This document shows, in pieces, positions 52,961-60,787 of a DNA stretch of 64,000 nucleotides. The DNA is taken from positions 124,001 to 188,000 of the forward strand of contig NZ_OMKA01000003.1 of NCBI RefSeq assembly GCF_900299525.1, given 5' to 3'. How positions within the stretch are numbered: the stretch's first letter is position 1; every line of letters begins with the position of its first letter. Made by a program: the position numbers and the translations under genes. The notes under the pieces are model-generated. The model saw only the letters and a list, made by a program, of their open reading frames with translations. It searched no databases and was not told the DNA's origin. The DNA comes from Aquimarina sp. Aq78. GTDB lineage: Bacteria; Bacteroidota; Bacteroidia; Flavobacteriales; Flavobacteriaceae.

Positions 52961-53512
52961 ATGAACACCCTCAAAATAACAGAAAAGGAAGAAAAACAGA
53001 TAAAAGAACTGTTTTCATCTCAACCTGTAAAAAAGTTTTCTAAAAACGAAATTATTGTCGAACCAAATTCTATATATAAAAATGTTTACCTCATTGAAAG
53101 CGGAGTGATAAGAACTTTTTACTATAGCTCAAAAGGAGATGACATTTCGCATTGGTTTTCATTTGAGAATGACATTGTAACTGTTCTTTCCAGTACATTA
53201 AATCAATCTGAGAGTCCTTATGGACTTCAAGCTTTAGAAGGTACTAGTGTAAGAATAATTACATTTAATAGTTTCGTTGAGCTTAAAGAGTCATCTCCAG
53301 AAATTACACAGTTAATTGAAAAACTGATTATTTCTTCATTCATAAAAGTTGCAAATCGCTTAGTCGATATTCAAACAAGAACTGCTAAAGAGAGATACGA
53401 AAATCTTTTAAAAGAATATCCCGCTATATTTCAACGAATTAATTTAAGCCATATTGCCACTTACCTTGGAATAAAAAGACAAAGTCTTAGCCGAATCAGA
53501 GCATCTAAATAA
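52961..53512 (+). CDS. Crp/Fnr family regulator of the GST operon
   Basis: The 183-residue protein has a cyclic-nucleotide-binding fold at about 15-110 (KNEIIVEPNSIYKNVYLIES, SHWFSFENDIVTVLSSTLNQ). The C-terminal HTH reads RINLSHIATYLGIKRQSLSR, ending IRASK. It shares subtype and ending with the regulators at 47599 and 63816. It is encoded 85 bases before a GST gene that has its own promoter and an inverted repeat, so it most likely controls that operon (inference). Confidence 0.87.
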   Translation: MNTLKITEKEEKQIKELFSSQPVKKFSKNEIIVEPNSIYKNVYLIESGVIRTFYYSSKGDDISHWFSFENDIVTVLSSTLNQSESPYGLQALEGTSVRIITFNSFVELKESSPEITQLIEKLIISSFIKVANRLVDIQTRTAKERYENLLKEYPAIFQRINLSHIATYLGIKRQSLSRIRASK

Positions 53513-53562
53513 TTTTTCTTAAATACGATTGTCACATAGGTTAACTTTATTAAAATAAGTTG

Positions 53563-53596
53563 ATTCTAACTTTGCATCAGTTAAAACAGTTAGAAT
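53563..53596 (+). promoter_or_regulatory. Promoter with flanking inverted repeat ahead of the GST operon
   Basis: The -7 element TAACTTTG (53567-53574) matches TAnnTTTG exactly. Perfect 8-bp arms ATTCTAAC (53563-53570) and GTTAGAAT (53589-53596) flank the expected transcription start. The right arm ends one base before the start codon, so a bound protein would block initiation. Confidence 0.5.
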
Positions 53597-53597
53597 A

Positions 53598-54392
53598 ATG
53601 GTTTTTGATATATTAAAAAACAAAAATATAAATGACTTTAAAGGCATTCATCTATTTCACCATCCAGCATCTAATAATGCTTTTAGAATACGTCTACTTT
53701 TAGAAGAAAAACAAATCCCTTGGAAAAGTCACATTGTTCATTTAAATAAATTTGAACAATTCTCTTCTGAGTTCTTGGAAATAAATCCTCAAGGCAGCGT
53801 TCCTGCAATGATTCATAATGGAACTGTAATTAACGGAAGTGAAAATATTTTGAGGTATTTAGAGACAGCATTCTCGAATATCAGTTTAACTCCTTATCTG
53901 GATAAAGAAAAAGAAATGTGGGAATGGGTTGAAGCTGCTACTAGAACACATATCAACTCTATCGTTTATTACTTATATTCTAGAGATTTTGGCAGACCTG
54001 CTCGAAAAGATAAGCTTCATCTTTATAAAAAACATAACTACGATAAATACAAATTTCTAGTAGATAAAGGATATCATATGAATCAAAAAGAAAAGGAAGA
54101 AGCTTTAATTATTAATAAACTGCACATGGAACGTCTTGAAGAAACTTTAGAAAAACAAGACTATATTTTAGGGAATAAAATATCAATAGCAGATATCGCT
54201 TGGGTAGCAAACGTAATATTCTTGCAATACCTTGGTTTCGAATTCTTCAAATACTCTAAAACTATTGATTGGGTAGATAGAATAAAACAAAGACCATCAT
54301 ATAACAAAAATAGTATAATGCCTAAATTTACTACTCCATTGGTAAAGCTCTATTTCAAGATGTTATTAATGAAAAAATCTTATTTAAAATAA
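53598..54392 (+). CDS. Glutathione S-transferase family protein
   Basis: The 264-residue protein has a thioredoxin-like N-terminal domain at about 15-95 (IHLFHHPASNNAFRIRLLLE, NPQGSVPAMIHNGTVINGSE with the cis-proline). An all-helical C-terminal domain contains the N-capping segment LGNKISIADIAWVANVIFLQ. The putative glutathione-activating residue at the first helix is serine or asparagine (ASNNAF). A 20-residue N-terminal extension precedes the fold. It is the first gene of a three-gene operon with an 84-residue protein and a second GST-fold protein. Confidence 0.85.
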   Translation: MVFDILKNKNINDFKGIHLFHHPASNNAFRIRLLLEEKQIPWKSHIVHLNKFEQFSSEFLEINPQGSVPAMIHNGTVINGSENILRYLETAFSNISLTPYLDKEKEMWEWVEAATRTHINSIVYYLYSRDFGRPARKDKLHLYKKHNYDKYKFLVDKGYHMNQKEKEEALIINKLHMERLEETLEKQDYILGNKISIADIAWVANVIFLQYLGFEFFKYSKTIDWVDRIKQRPSYNKNSIMPKFTTPLVKLYFKMLLMKKSYLK

Positions 54393-54398
54393 TCTTTT

Positions 54399-54653
54399 AT
54401 GAAAAGAATATATAAAGTATTATCAAAAAAAAGTCCAAAGCAAACCTTAGCAATAGGATTATTAGAAAGTAAGACCGAAACTAACTATACTTTAAAAACA
54501 GATACAAATATTAAACAGTTTTTAAAATGTGAAGTGATTCTCGAAGATATTTACGAGAAAGGAACGGATGTATACGAACTCAATATAATAAACGAACATA
54601 ATGAATCTAAAAAATTGAAACTTTCAAAACATTGTTTTGGCGGTTGTGGATAA
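54399..54653 (+). CDS. 84-residue protein with C-terminal CFGGCG, unknown
   Basis: This small cytosolic protein has no signal peptide or membrane segment. Residues 15-75 are likely beta-rich (TLAIGLLESKTETNYTLKTD, KCEVILEDIYEKGTDVYELN). The chain ends in LSKHCFGGCG, so two cysteines, three glycines and a preceding histidine occupy the last seven residues. The next protein in the operon ends in the near-identical KKCHGACG. A shared C-terminal CxGxCG in neighbours suggests a common modification, metal site or partner. It resembles no known RiPP leader. It starts six bases after the GST stop. Confidence 0.6.
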   Translation: MKRIYKVLSKKSPKQTLAIGLLESKTETNYTLKTDTNIKQFLKCEVILEDIYEKGTDVYELNIINEHNESKKLKLSKHCFGGCG

Positions 54654-54664
54654 AAAATCAGAAA

Positions 54665-55609
54665 ATGGAAAAAGTAATCTTACATAGAAATTTTGGTTCA
54701 CCTTATTGTCAAAAAATAATGGCAATGTTAGGCTATTGTCAATTGGATTGGTATTCTGAGCTTACAAGTAAAGGTATACCACGACCAGTACAAGAAACTT
54801 TAACAGGTAATTATTCGAGACGAGTTCCTATTTTACAAATTGGTTCAGATATTTATTGTGATACTAAAGAAATCTGTCATCAAATCGCTGAAATTTCAAG
54901 AAATAAGAGATTAAGCTATTATCACTTAAACGAAAGTCAACAAGAGTTTTCAGATGAATTGGAATATGAATTTGGAAAAGCTGTAATGGGTTTATTGAAT
55001 CCTATTGAAATGATTACAAGCTATTTTAAGCACATTCCTATGAAAGATGCTTATGAGTTTATTATAGATAGACTCAAAATCAAAAAAAGTATGAAAGGCA
55101 ATAATCCTTTGGATGAAAAACCGAATGAAGAATGGAAAAATATTGTAACTCAATATTTAAAAAGAATTAATGACATTCTTGACAATCATGAATTTCTATC
55201 AGAGGATTCTGAACCTAATTATCTTGATTTTACAGCTTATACACATATTTGGTATTCAAATAGACTAAATAAACTAAAATATGCTAAAGGTTTATCCAAT
55301 ATTAAAAAATGGCTAAAAAAAATGGATAGTTTTGATATAGGAAACTATAAGGAATTAGCTAAAAGTGAAGCATTAAAAATTGCACTTAACACAGAACCAA
55401 ACCTATTAGACAAATCATATTTAAAATCTCCTGAATTAAACAAACAAACTTCAATAGTTGTCAATGACGAACTTGCATTTATAATGAATCCCATTAATGG
55501 AATTTTAAAAGGGGAAAATGAAACAAAGTCAATATTAAAAAGAGAAAACACGGAAATAGGAATAGTTCATCTTCATATTCCTAAAAAATGTCATGGAGCT
55601 TGTGGGTAA
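54665..55609 (+). CDS. GST-fold protein with C-terminal extension ending in CHGACG
   Basis: A 314-residue protein begins at the ATG at 54665, 11 bases after the preceding stop. Residues 1-75 are a GST N-terminal domain with a cysteine at the active-site position (FGSPYCQKIMAMLGY) and the family strand RRVPILQIGSDIYCDTKEI. A helical C-terminal domain extends to about 235. An extra segment of about 75 residues follows (IVVNDELAFIMNP, TEIGIVHLHIP) and ends in KKCHGACG. Its last strands and tail resemble the small protein encoded before it. A cysteine-type thiol transferase acting on a tail-bearing partner is one possible role (speculative). Confidence 0.75.
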   Translation: MEKVILHRNFGSPYCQKIMAMLGYCQLDWYSELTSKGIPRPVQETLTGNYSRRVPILQIGSDIYCDTKEICHQIAEISRNKRLSYYHLNESQQEFSDELEYEFGKAVMGLLNPIEMITSYFKHIPMKDAYEFIIDRLKIKKSMKGNNPLDEKPNEEWKNIVTQYLKRINDILDNHEFLSEDSEPNYLDFTAYTHIWYSNRLNKLKYAKGLSNIKKWLKKMDSFDIGNYKELAKSEALKIALNTEPNLLDKSYLKSPELNKQTSIVVNDELAFIMNPINGILKGENETKSILKRENTEIGIVHLHIPKKCHGACG

Positions 55610-55619
55610 AAATAACTAT

Positions 55620-55755
55620 GCCTAACACCGTATATAATTAATTGCTTTGGTCGTTGCTTATTTGGAAAATTCCTTCGGAATTTTCTCAGGTTCGTATTTG
55701 TTCACTAATTTAGTTGCTTAACCACGCAACTAACCATACACAATCACGTTATGCC
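55620..55755. repeat. attC-like repeat element B1
   Basis: The element runs from GCCTAAC (55620) to GTTATGC (55754), inverted ends. Inside, ACCGTATATAATTAATTGC is mirrored by GCAACTAACCATACACAA. A perfect hairpin GAAAATTCC-TTC-GGAATTTTC is at 55665-55685. It starts ten bases after a gene stop and ends shortly before the next gene. GCCTAAC fits the attC consensus RYYYAAC exactly; GTTATGC fits GTTRRRY at all but one base. Confidence 0.5.
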
Positions 55756-55781
55756 TCATTAAAAATATTATCTGAAATTGA

Positions 55782-56279
55782 ATGAAATTATTTCCCTCTA
55801 AAAAATTTACTGCAAAATTGGGAAGTGATTACTCAATTGCTGTTCAGAATTTAAAAGCGAATACTGATATAACTGACTCACTAGTTTCTGAAAGGACTAA
55901 AAAAGAATTTCGTGGACAAGTAAATGAAAACGGTTTTAAACTAATCTCATCAGAAGTTGGACGTGGTGCAGTATGTGTGTTATCAGGAGAATTTACAGAC
56001 CAGGATGGAATAATAGAAGTTCGAATTCATAATGCTTTTAAAATTATGTTTTCAATTCTCTTATCCTATCCACTAATTGGATTTGGAATAATAGCTTATA
56101 ATGATGGATTTGAAAAAGCTTTAGAATTTTTGCCTACTCTTTTTATTGGCTTATTAGTTATTAGATTTGTGTTTATAGAGTTAAGTTTCCATTTCATTTC
56201 AAAAATTGGTATAAATAAACTGACTCTAATACTTAATATCATTGATCTTAAGAAAAACAAGGTACAACAAAACCTATAA
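55782..56279 (+). CDS. Hypothetical protein with two or three membrane helices
   Basis: The 165-residue protein has an N-terminal soluble domain of about 85 residues (KLGSDYSIAVQNLKANTDIT, GQVNENGFKLISSEVGRGAV) with beta character. Membrane helices follow at about 88-108 (AFKIMFSILLSYPLIGFGII) and 115-140 (ALEFLPTLFIGLLVIRFVFI). No family was recognised. It is a single gene between two cassette-type repeats, the arrangement typical of integron cassette proteins of unknown function. Confidence 0.5.
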   Translation: MKLFPSKKFTAKLGSDYSIAVQNLKANTDITDSLVSERTKKEFRGQVNENGFKLISSEVGRGAVCVLSGEFTDQDGIIEVRIHNAFKIMFSILLSYPLIGFGIIAYNDGFEKALEFLPTLFIGLLVIRFVFIELSFHFISKIGINKLTLILNIIDLKKNKVQQNL

Positions 56280-56629
56280 GTAATACAGGTTTTGGTGTTT
56301 AAAATTGAAAGCTTGTGTATATTTACATTCAACGCCAAATCTTTTAATTTGGCTTTAAATTAAAAAGATAAACAAAATAAAAAGTTTTGGCTAAGTGCTT
56401 AATCGGAAATTCAGTAATTTTAATTCCCGTACTAACCATAGCCGAGACGTTGGCAATAATTAAAGGTTAGGTAATCCAAAATCAATCTTTCTTTCTTTCT
56501 TAAAGTTTAATAAGACTCTTAAATTCTATTCATAAAACAATTCCAAAAAAACTCAATACTAATCGACTATTAAATTAAGTGTAACATTCTCAAGTTTCCA
56601 TAATCTTTAAGGTACTTAATACTTTAATT
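56280..56629. repeat. Gap with attC-like repeat element B2
   Basis: A small perfect hairpin GCCAAAT/ATTTGGC lies at 56334-56353. A larger imperfect hairpin starts at GGCTAAGTGCTTAATCGG (56389) and returns through CCCGTACTAACCATAGCC to GACGTTGGCAATAAT (ending near 56461). The right end, ACTAACCATA...ACGTTGGCAA, is shared with the elements at 55620 and 58048. The rest, up to the gene at 56630, is plain AT-rich sequence. Confidence 0.45.
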
Positions 56630-57889
56630 ATGAAAAAAATAAAAAAATCTACGGTTTTCTTGATTTTATTGCTTGTTTGTTTTACTTCAAGAAAGTCATC
56701 TGCACAAAATGATTCTTCTATTGATTCAATTATTCAGTTAAACAAATACACATTTAAAATTGTAAACAATGAAATTATTGGAAGTGGAAAAAACTATATA
56801 AAAAAAGAAGCCAAAAGCTCTCAATTTTTCATGATTGGTGAGTTACACGGAAATAAAGAGACTCCCCAATTTACTTCTGCTATTCTTAACTTGCTAAAAC
56901 CTGAAGGGTACAATAATTTTGCTGTAGAAATAGGTCCTTTTAGTAAGAAAAAATTAATATCTATTCTAAAACAAAAAAATGGTATTGATTCTTTATCTAA
57001 ATTTTATAGAAAATACAATTCAGATGATTCGACAAATCCAATTCCATTTTTTGATGGGATGGATGAAGTTAATATGCTCCAAGTTGCTTTAACCAATAAT
57101 TATAATATCTGGGGAATCGATCAAGAGTTTGTATATGGGGCTCCCTTTTTATTTGATGATATTTTTAATAAAATTAATAAATCAAAAAACAACTCTGAAG
57201 ACTATAAAAAGCTCTATAAAAAAGCTCGACTTGTGATACTAAAGTATCTTACTATGAAATCAAAATCCAAGTTCAATTTACTTTTGGAGGATAAGAGTAT
57301 TTCCGAGTTTATCTCTGAGTCAAAAGGAATATATAAAGAGATAACTACTCAATTGGTAGAGTTAGAAAAAAGTTGGAAAATATATGCTTATGGTAATGGT
57401 CCTACTAAACAATATTTTAAAAGTAATAATTCCAGAGCAATTATGATGAAACATTACTTTTTTGATTATTACAAAAAAGCATTATTAGATGAATCTCATC
57501 CGAAAATGATTCTAAAAATGGGCAGTATGCATACTGCTTATGGAAAAAACCCATTGGCTATTTATGATATTGGAAATACCTTATACGAATTTGCAATATT
57601 GAATAATTCCAAAAGTTTTAATCTTGCTCTTTCTGGCAGATACTATATTAGAAGTAGTGGAGAAAAAATTGATCGATTAAAATATGTTCCTGAATATAAG
57701 AAGCTATTTGAGTATGAAGAAGAAGGTATGTGGGTTCTCTTGGATTTAAGACCTCTTAAAAAGGCTATTTACAATGGAAAAATTAAAGTAGAAGACAAAA
57801 AATTTAAAGATTTAGTTTTAAAATATGATTCTGTTCTTCTAAAAACTCTTACAAGTGCTACAGAAGATATTAGAGATTATAAAAAATAG
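56630..57889 (+). CDS. Exported protein of the erythromycin esterase/ChaN-like type
   Basis: The 419-residue protein has a signal peptide ending near SSAQN. The sequence FFMIGELHGNKETPQFTSAI, followed by NNFAVEIGPFSKKKL, is like the EreA/ChaN/TIKI-fold hydrolase group, where the GExHG histidine and glutamates form a metal or catalytic site. LKMGSMHTAYGKNPL is a likely second histidine motif. The middle third is helical. The specific reaction is unknown; resistance to macrolides should not be inferred. It is a single gene between two structured repeats. Confidence 0.6.
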   Translation: MKKIKKSTVFLILLLVCFTSRKSSAQNDSSIDSIIQLNKYTFKIVNNEIIGSGKNYIKKEAKSSQFFMIGELHGNKETPQFTSAILNLLKPEGYNNFAVEIGPFSKKKLISILKQKNGIDSLSKFYRKYNSDDSTNPIPFFDGMDEVNMLQVALTNNYNIWGIDQEFVYGAPFLFDDIFNKINKSKNNSEDYKKLYKKARLVILKYLTMKSKSKFNLLLEDKSISEFISESKGIYKEITTQLVELEKSWKIYAYGNGPTKQYFKSNNSRAIMMKHYFFDYYKKALLDESHPKMILKMGSMHTAYGKNPLAIYDIGNTLYEFAILNNSKSFNLALSGRYYIRSSGEKIDRLKYVPEYKKLFEYEEEGMWVLLDLRPLKKAIYNGKIKVEDKKFKDLVLKYDSVLLKTLTSATEDIRDYKK

Positions 57890-58341
57890 ATTTGATAGCT
57901 AAATATTCATTTACTAAAAGTAAAAAAAGTATTCTGGATAAGCGCTTATAAGGTATTCAAGCAATTTCAAAAATAGTGAATACAAACCTTAATTCTCTCT
58001 TTTGCTCTTTCTGATTAATACTTAAATGTATGAAGAATCAAACTTAAGACGTGTATGATTAATTGCTACTGAGTTGCCTCACAGTAAATTAAGTAGCAAT
58101 TAATTACATTTGAGTACGTCAGAAAATCACAACTGATTTTCCACAACTAACCATACACAAAACGTCGGCAATACTCTATAATAGGTTTTCCACATTCAAG
58201 TTATCAAAAGATAAAAAACAAATAATCTTCTAAGAACGTGGACTCTATCTAATTTATCAAAAAAGATTCACAAGGATTGTGTAACATAAGTAAGTTTTTA
58301 AACTCTTATATTCAAAATCAATCAATCAATCAATCAATCAA
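57890..58341. repeat. Gap with attC-like repeat element B3
   Basis: The element spans about 58048-58172. GACGTGTATGATTAATTGC at the left is mirrored by CAACTAACCATACACAAAAC at the right, which ends in GTCGGCAATA. Inside lie perfect 13-bp arms ATTAATTGCTACT (58058-58070) / AGTAGCAATTAAT (58092-58104). The right end is shared with the elements at 55620 and 56389. The other sequence in this 452-bp gap shows no gene. Confidence 0.5.
58316..58339. repeat. Tetranucleotide repeat (AATC)6 next to a start codon
   Basis: Six perfect AATC units end two bases before the ATG at 58342. This is the region that governs translation initiation in a phylum that uses few Shine-Dalgarno sequences. Confidence 0.85.
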
Positions 58342-59340
58342 ATGAAAAGCTTAAACATTTACTTCATTGCTCTTAGTTCAATTTTATTAATGAATTGTAA
58401 CTCAAACTCAAAAAAAGAAACTAATTCTGAACATATAGAAGTAATAAAGAACTCTTCTATCAATACGGTTGAAGACAACCGAATTATAAAGGTTAAGTTA
58501 GGTATTAACTCTGATCAAATATCTAATGAATGGAGAAATGTATTAGCAAACAGGAAGAATGCTTCTATACTTGACTCTCTATCAAATGTGATTAAACAAA
58601 TAACAAAAGAAGAACAAGATTGGATTAACTTAATTGAATCCAAAACAAACAAATGGAATGCTTTTAGAGACTCCCTAAAAGTACCTTTTCAGAATATCAA
58701 ACTTAATGATACCATTTCTATTCTTTTAGGGTATCAAGGTGGAGATGATGCTTTTACATATAATAATAAAACTATTTGTCTAGATGTAAATGCATTAAAT
58801 AAAGCATACGGATCTGCAAAAAAATCAGTCAACAACAATCGAATTGACCGTATATTTGCACACGAATTCACTCATTTGCTTCATAAACAATGGGCAAAGA
58901 AAAACAACTTAAAACTCGATACATTTAAAGATCAGATTTTGTGGGAATGCGTGACAGAAGGTTTTGGGATGTATCGTTCGATGTCACCAAAATGGTTTCC
59001 TACAGGAGATTCTTTATCCTTGACATCAAAAAACACTTTCAAAAAATTATATCCAATATTTACTGAAAAAATTATAAAGGTATCTACACAGTCCAACCTT
59101 ACACCTGAGGAAGAAAACGATTTGCATGCAAACCTATCTAGGGGTTCTATGAAAAAAAAATGGGGCGCTTTGCCAGTTGCAGTATGGCTCGCATTAGAAG
59201 CTAAAGGGAATGATGAGAATCTTATAAAATGGGTAAACAAAGGACCTGATGCCATAATTCAATTAGCTGAAAAACATTTAACAAACGAAAGTAAGATAGC
59301 ATTTAATGAATTTTTGAAAAGTAATAAAAGTTCTGAATAA
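58342..59340 (+). CDS. Putative zinc metallopeptidase lipoprotein (HExxH, DUF2268/GldB-like)
   Basis: The 332-residue protein has a lipobox LLMNC (C19). The motif RIFAHEFTHLLHKQWAKKN holds the zinc site HEFTH. LWECVTEGFGMYRSMSP, about 38 residues later, provides the third-ligand glutamate region. This arrangement resembles predicted Zn-dependent proteases such as DUF2268 and the GldB-related lipoproteins. It probably acts at the cell surface. An AATC microsatellite sits directly before the start codon, which could make its translation level switchable. Confidence 0.72.
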   Translation: MKSLNIYFIALSSILLMNCNSNSKKETNSEHIEVIKNSSINTVEDNRIIKVKLGINSDQISNEWRNVLANRKNASILDSLSNVIKQITKEEQDWINLIESKTNKWNAFRDSLKVPFQNIKLNDTISILLGYQGGDDAFTYNNKTICLDVNALNKAYGSAKKSVNNNRIDRIFAHEFTHLLHKQWAKKNNLKLDTFKDQILWECVTEGFGMYRSMSPKWFPTGDSLSLTSKNTFKKLYPIFTEKIIKVSTQSNLTPEEENDLHANLSRGSMKKKWGALPVAVWLALEAKGNDENLIKWVNKGPDAIIQLAEKHLTNESKIAFNEFLKSNKSSE

Positions 59341-59606
59341 AACTATTGCCAACACCTACTTTCGGATCGAGACATTTGCATGGAGCAGCAAGATATGGCC
59401 TCGTATCAAATTCATAGCTCGAAAGGGTGCCTTTCTGGACTTGACCTAGAATCATCTATCCCAAAATAGATGTGCAGATCCATCTCTTAATAAAAAAAAG
59501 ATTCATTAATTTAGATACCATATATAAAGAAGTATAGTTATCATAGCAACTATACTTCTTTATTATAAAATATTTGAATTAAAAAATAACTTAACGAATT
59601 AGAAGT
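59341..59606. repeat. Composite repeat, copy two of 52400-52960
   Basis: The left end TTGCCAAC (59346-59353) lies six bases after a gene stop and is the inverse of the GTTGGCAA right ends seen elsewhere. Blocks at 59368-59419 and 59431-59468 match the region at 52400-52960. A hairpin GAAGTATAGTT/AACTATACTTC lies near 59529-59560. No right GTTR end is visible before the next gene. Confidence 0.45.
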
Positions 59607-60677
59607 TTGTACCAAATAATTAATTTCATTATTTCTTTTGGCGCCCTGCAAGGTCTTATCGTCGGTGTATTCCTTTTAATAAAAGGTTTCAAATCGAAAC
59701 AAGGAAAACTTTATTTGTCGTTAATATTAATTGGTTTTTCCGCAATATTAGGAAGGGTTTTAGTAATAGGCATTTACGAAAATCAATCATTGTTCTTGGT
59801 TAATCTTAATTTCATTTTACTAATTTCTCCCGCATTCTATTTATACTCGAAAGAATCTTTAAGAACTATAAAAATCACAAAATTCAAGATTAAACATTTC
59901 TTACCTTTTCTAATTATAAATTTGGGATACATATTATTTTATTTTGCAGTAAAAGACTCCATCAATTATCAGAAGTATCTGCAAAATATTATAAAAATAA
60001 ACGAAAGTTTTAGTATTGTTTATTTCACAGTATATCTATACCTAACCAATAACTTGTGTAGACAAAATAAGTCTTCTTATTCTAAAATACTTTACAAATT
60101 ATTAAATCAGCTAACATTCTTGTTTTTTGGTTTTCTTATTATTTGGATAGTCTACGTTTTGGCAGAATGGATTTACTTTCAATATAACATGGAACTTATA
60201 TATTATTATCCAATAATGGTGCTATTAGCAGTGATTCTTTATTTTTTGAGTTTACAAGTTATTATCCATGCACAATTTTTGTTCGACATTAAGGGAACTC
60301 CAAAAAGGAAAACTTTCATTTTAGAGGAGAAAGAAAGTAAACATTTATTAAATAAGTTAACTCTTTTTATGAATGAGAAAAAACCCTTTTTAGATGGTGA
60401 TATTTCACTAATTACTCTTGCAGATTCAATAGATATAAATCCAAAAGTTCTATCTTTTGTTATCAACGAACATATTCATAAAAATTTTAACGATTATATT
60501 AATACTTGGAGAATTGAAGAAGTAAAGAAAAGGCTAAATGACAAAACATATAGTCATTATAAAATGTTGAGTATCGCTTTTGATTGTGGTTTTAACTCTA
60601 AATCAACTTTTAATCTTGCTTTCAAGAAAGCCACTGGATTATCTCCTTCTAAATATAAAAGCTCTAATGATTACTAA
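59607..60677 (+). CDS. Membrane-anchored AraC-family regulator (7TM), TTG start
   Basis: The 356-residue protein has about seven membrane helices in residues 1-225. A C-terminal AraC DNA-binding domain follows at about 250-352 (ISLITLADSIDINPKVLSFV and LSIAFDCGFNSKSTFNLAFK, ending GLSPSKYK). The first helix starts directly after the TTG at 59607, so TTG is the likely start. It has the same architecture as the protein at 25224. The amidohydrolase gene 110 bases downstream is a plausible target. Confidence 0.82.
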   Translation: MYQIINFIISFGALQGLIVGVFLLIKGFKSKQGKLYLSLILIGFSAILGRVLVIGIYENQSLFLVNLNFILLISPAFYLYSKESLRTIKITKFKIKHFLPFLIINLGYILFYFAVKDSINYQKYLQNIIKINESFSIVYFTVYLYLTNNLCRQNKSSYSKILYKLLNQLTFLFFGFLIIWIVYVLAEWIYFQYNMELIYYYPIMVLLAVILYFLSLQVIIHAQFLFDIKGTPKRKTFILEEKESKHLLNKLTLFMNEKKPFLDGDISLITLADSIDINPKVLSFVINEHIHKNFNDYINTWRIEEVKKRLNDKTYSHYKMLSIAFDCGFNSKSTFNLAFKKATGLSPSKYKSSNDY

Positions 60678-60787
60678 ATCTTAAATCTTCTTTTAAGACA
60701 ACTATCTAAATATTTTAAGTCCTAAATCTTCTTTTAAAGCAACTAATCTTTTTCTCTGCAATAGTTTTGCTTAAAAAAAGATAAAAG

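Noticed and set aside
56630..57889. Macrolide resistance by erythromycin esterase
   Set aside because: Only the short GExHG-type motif is shared and the protein is exported; the superfamily has several other roles.
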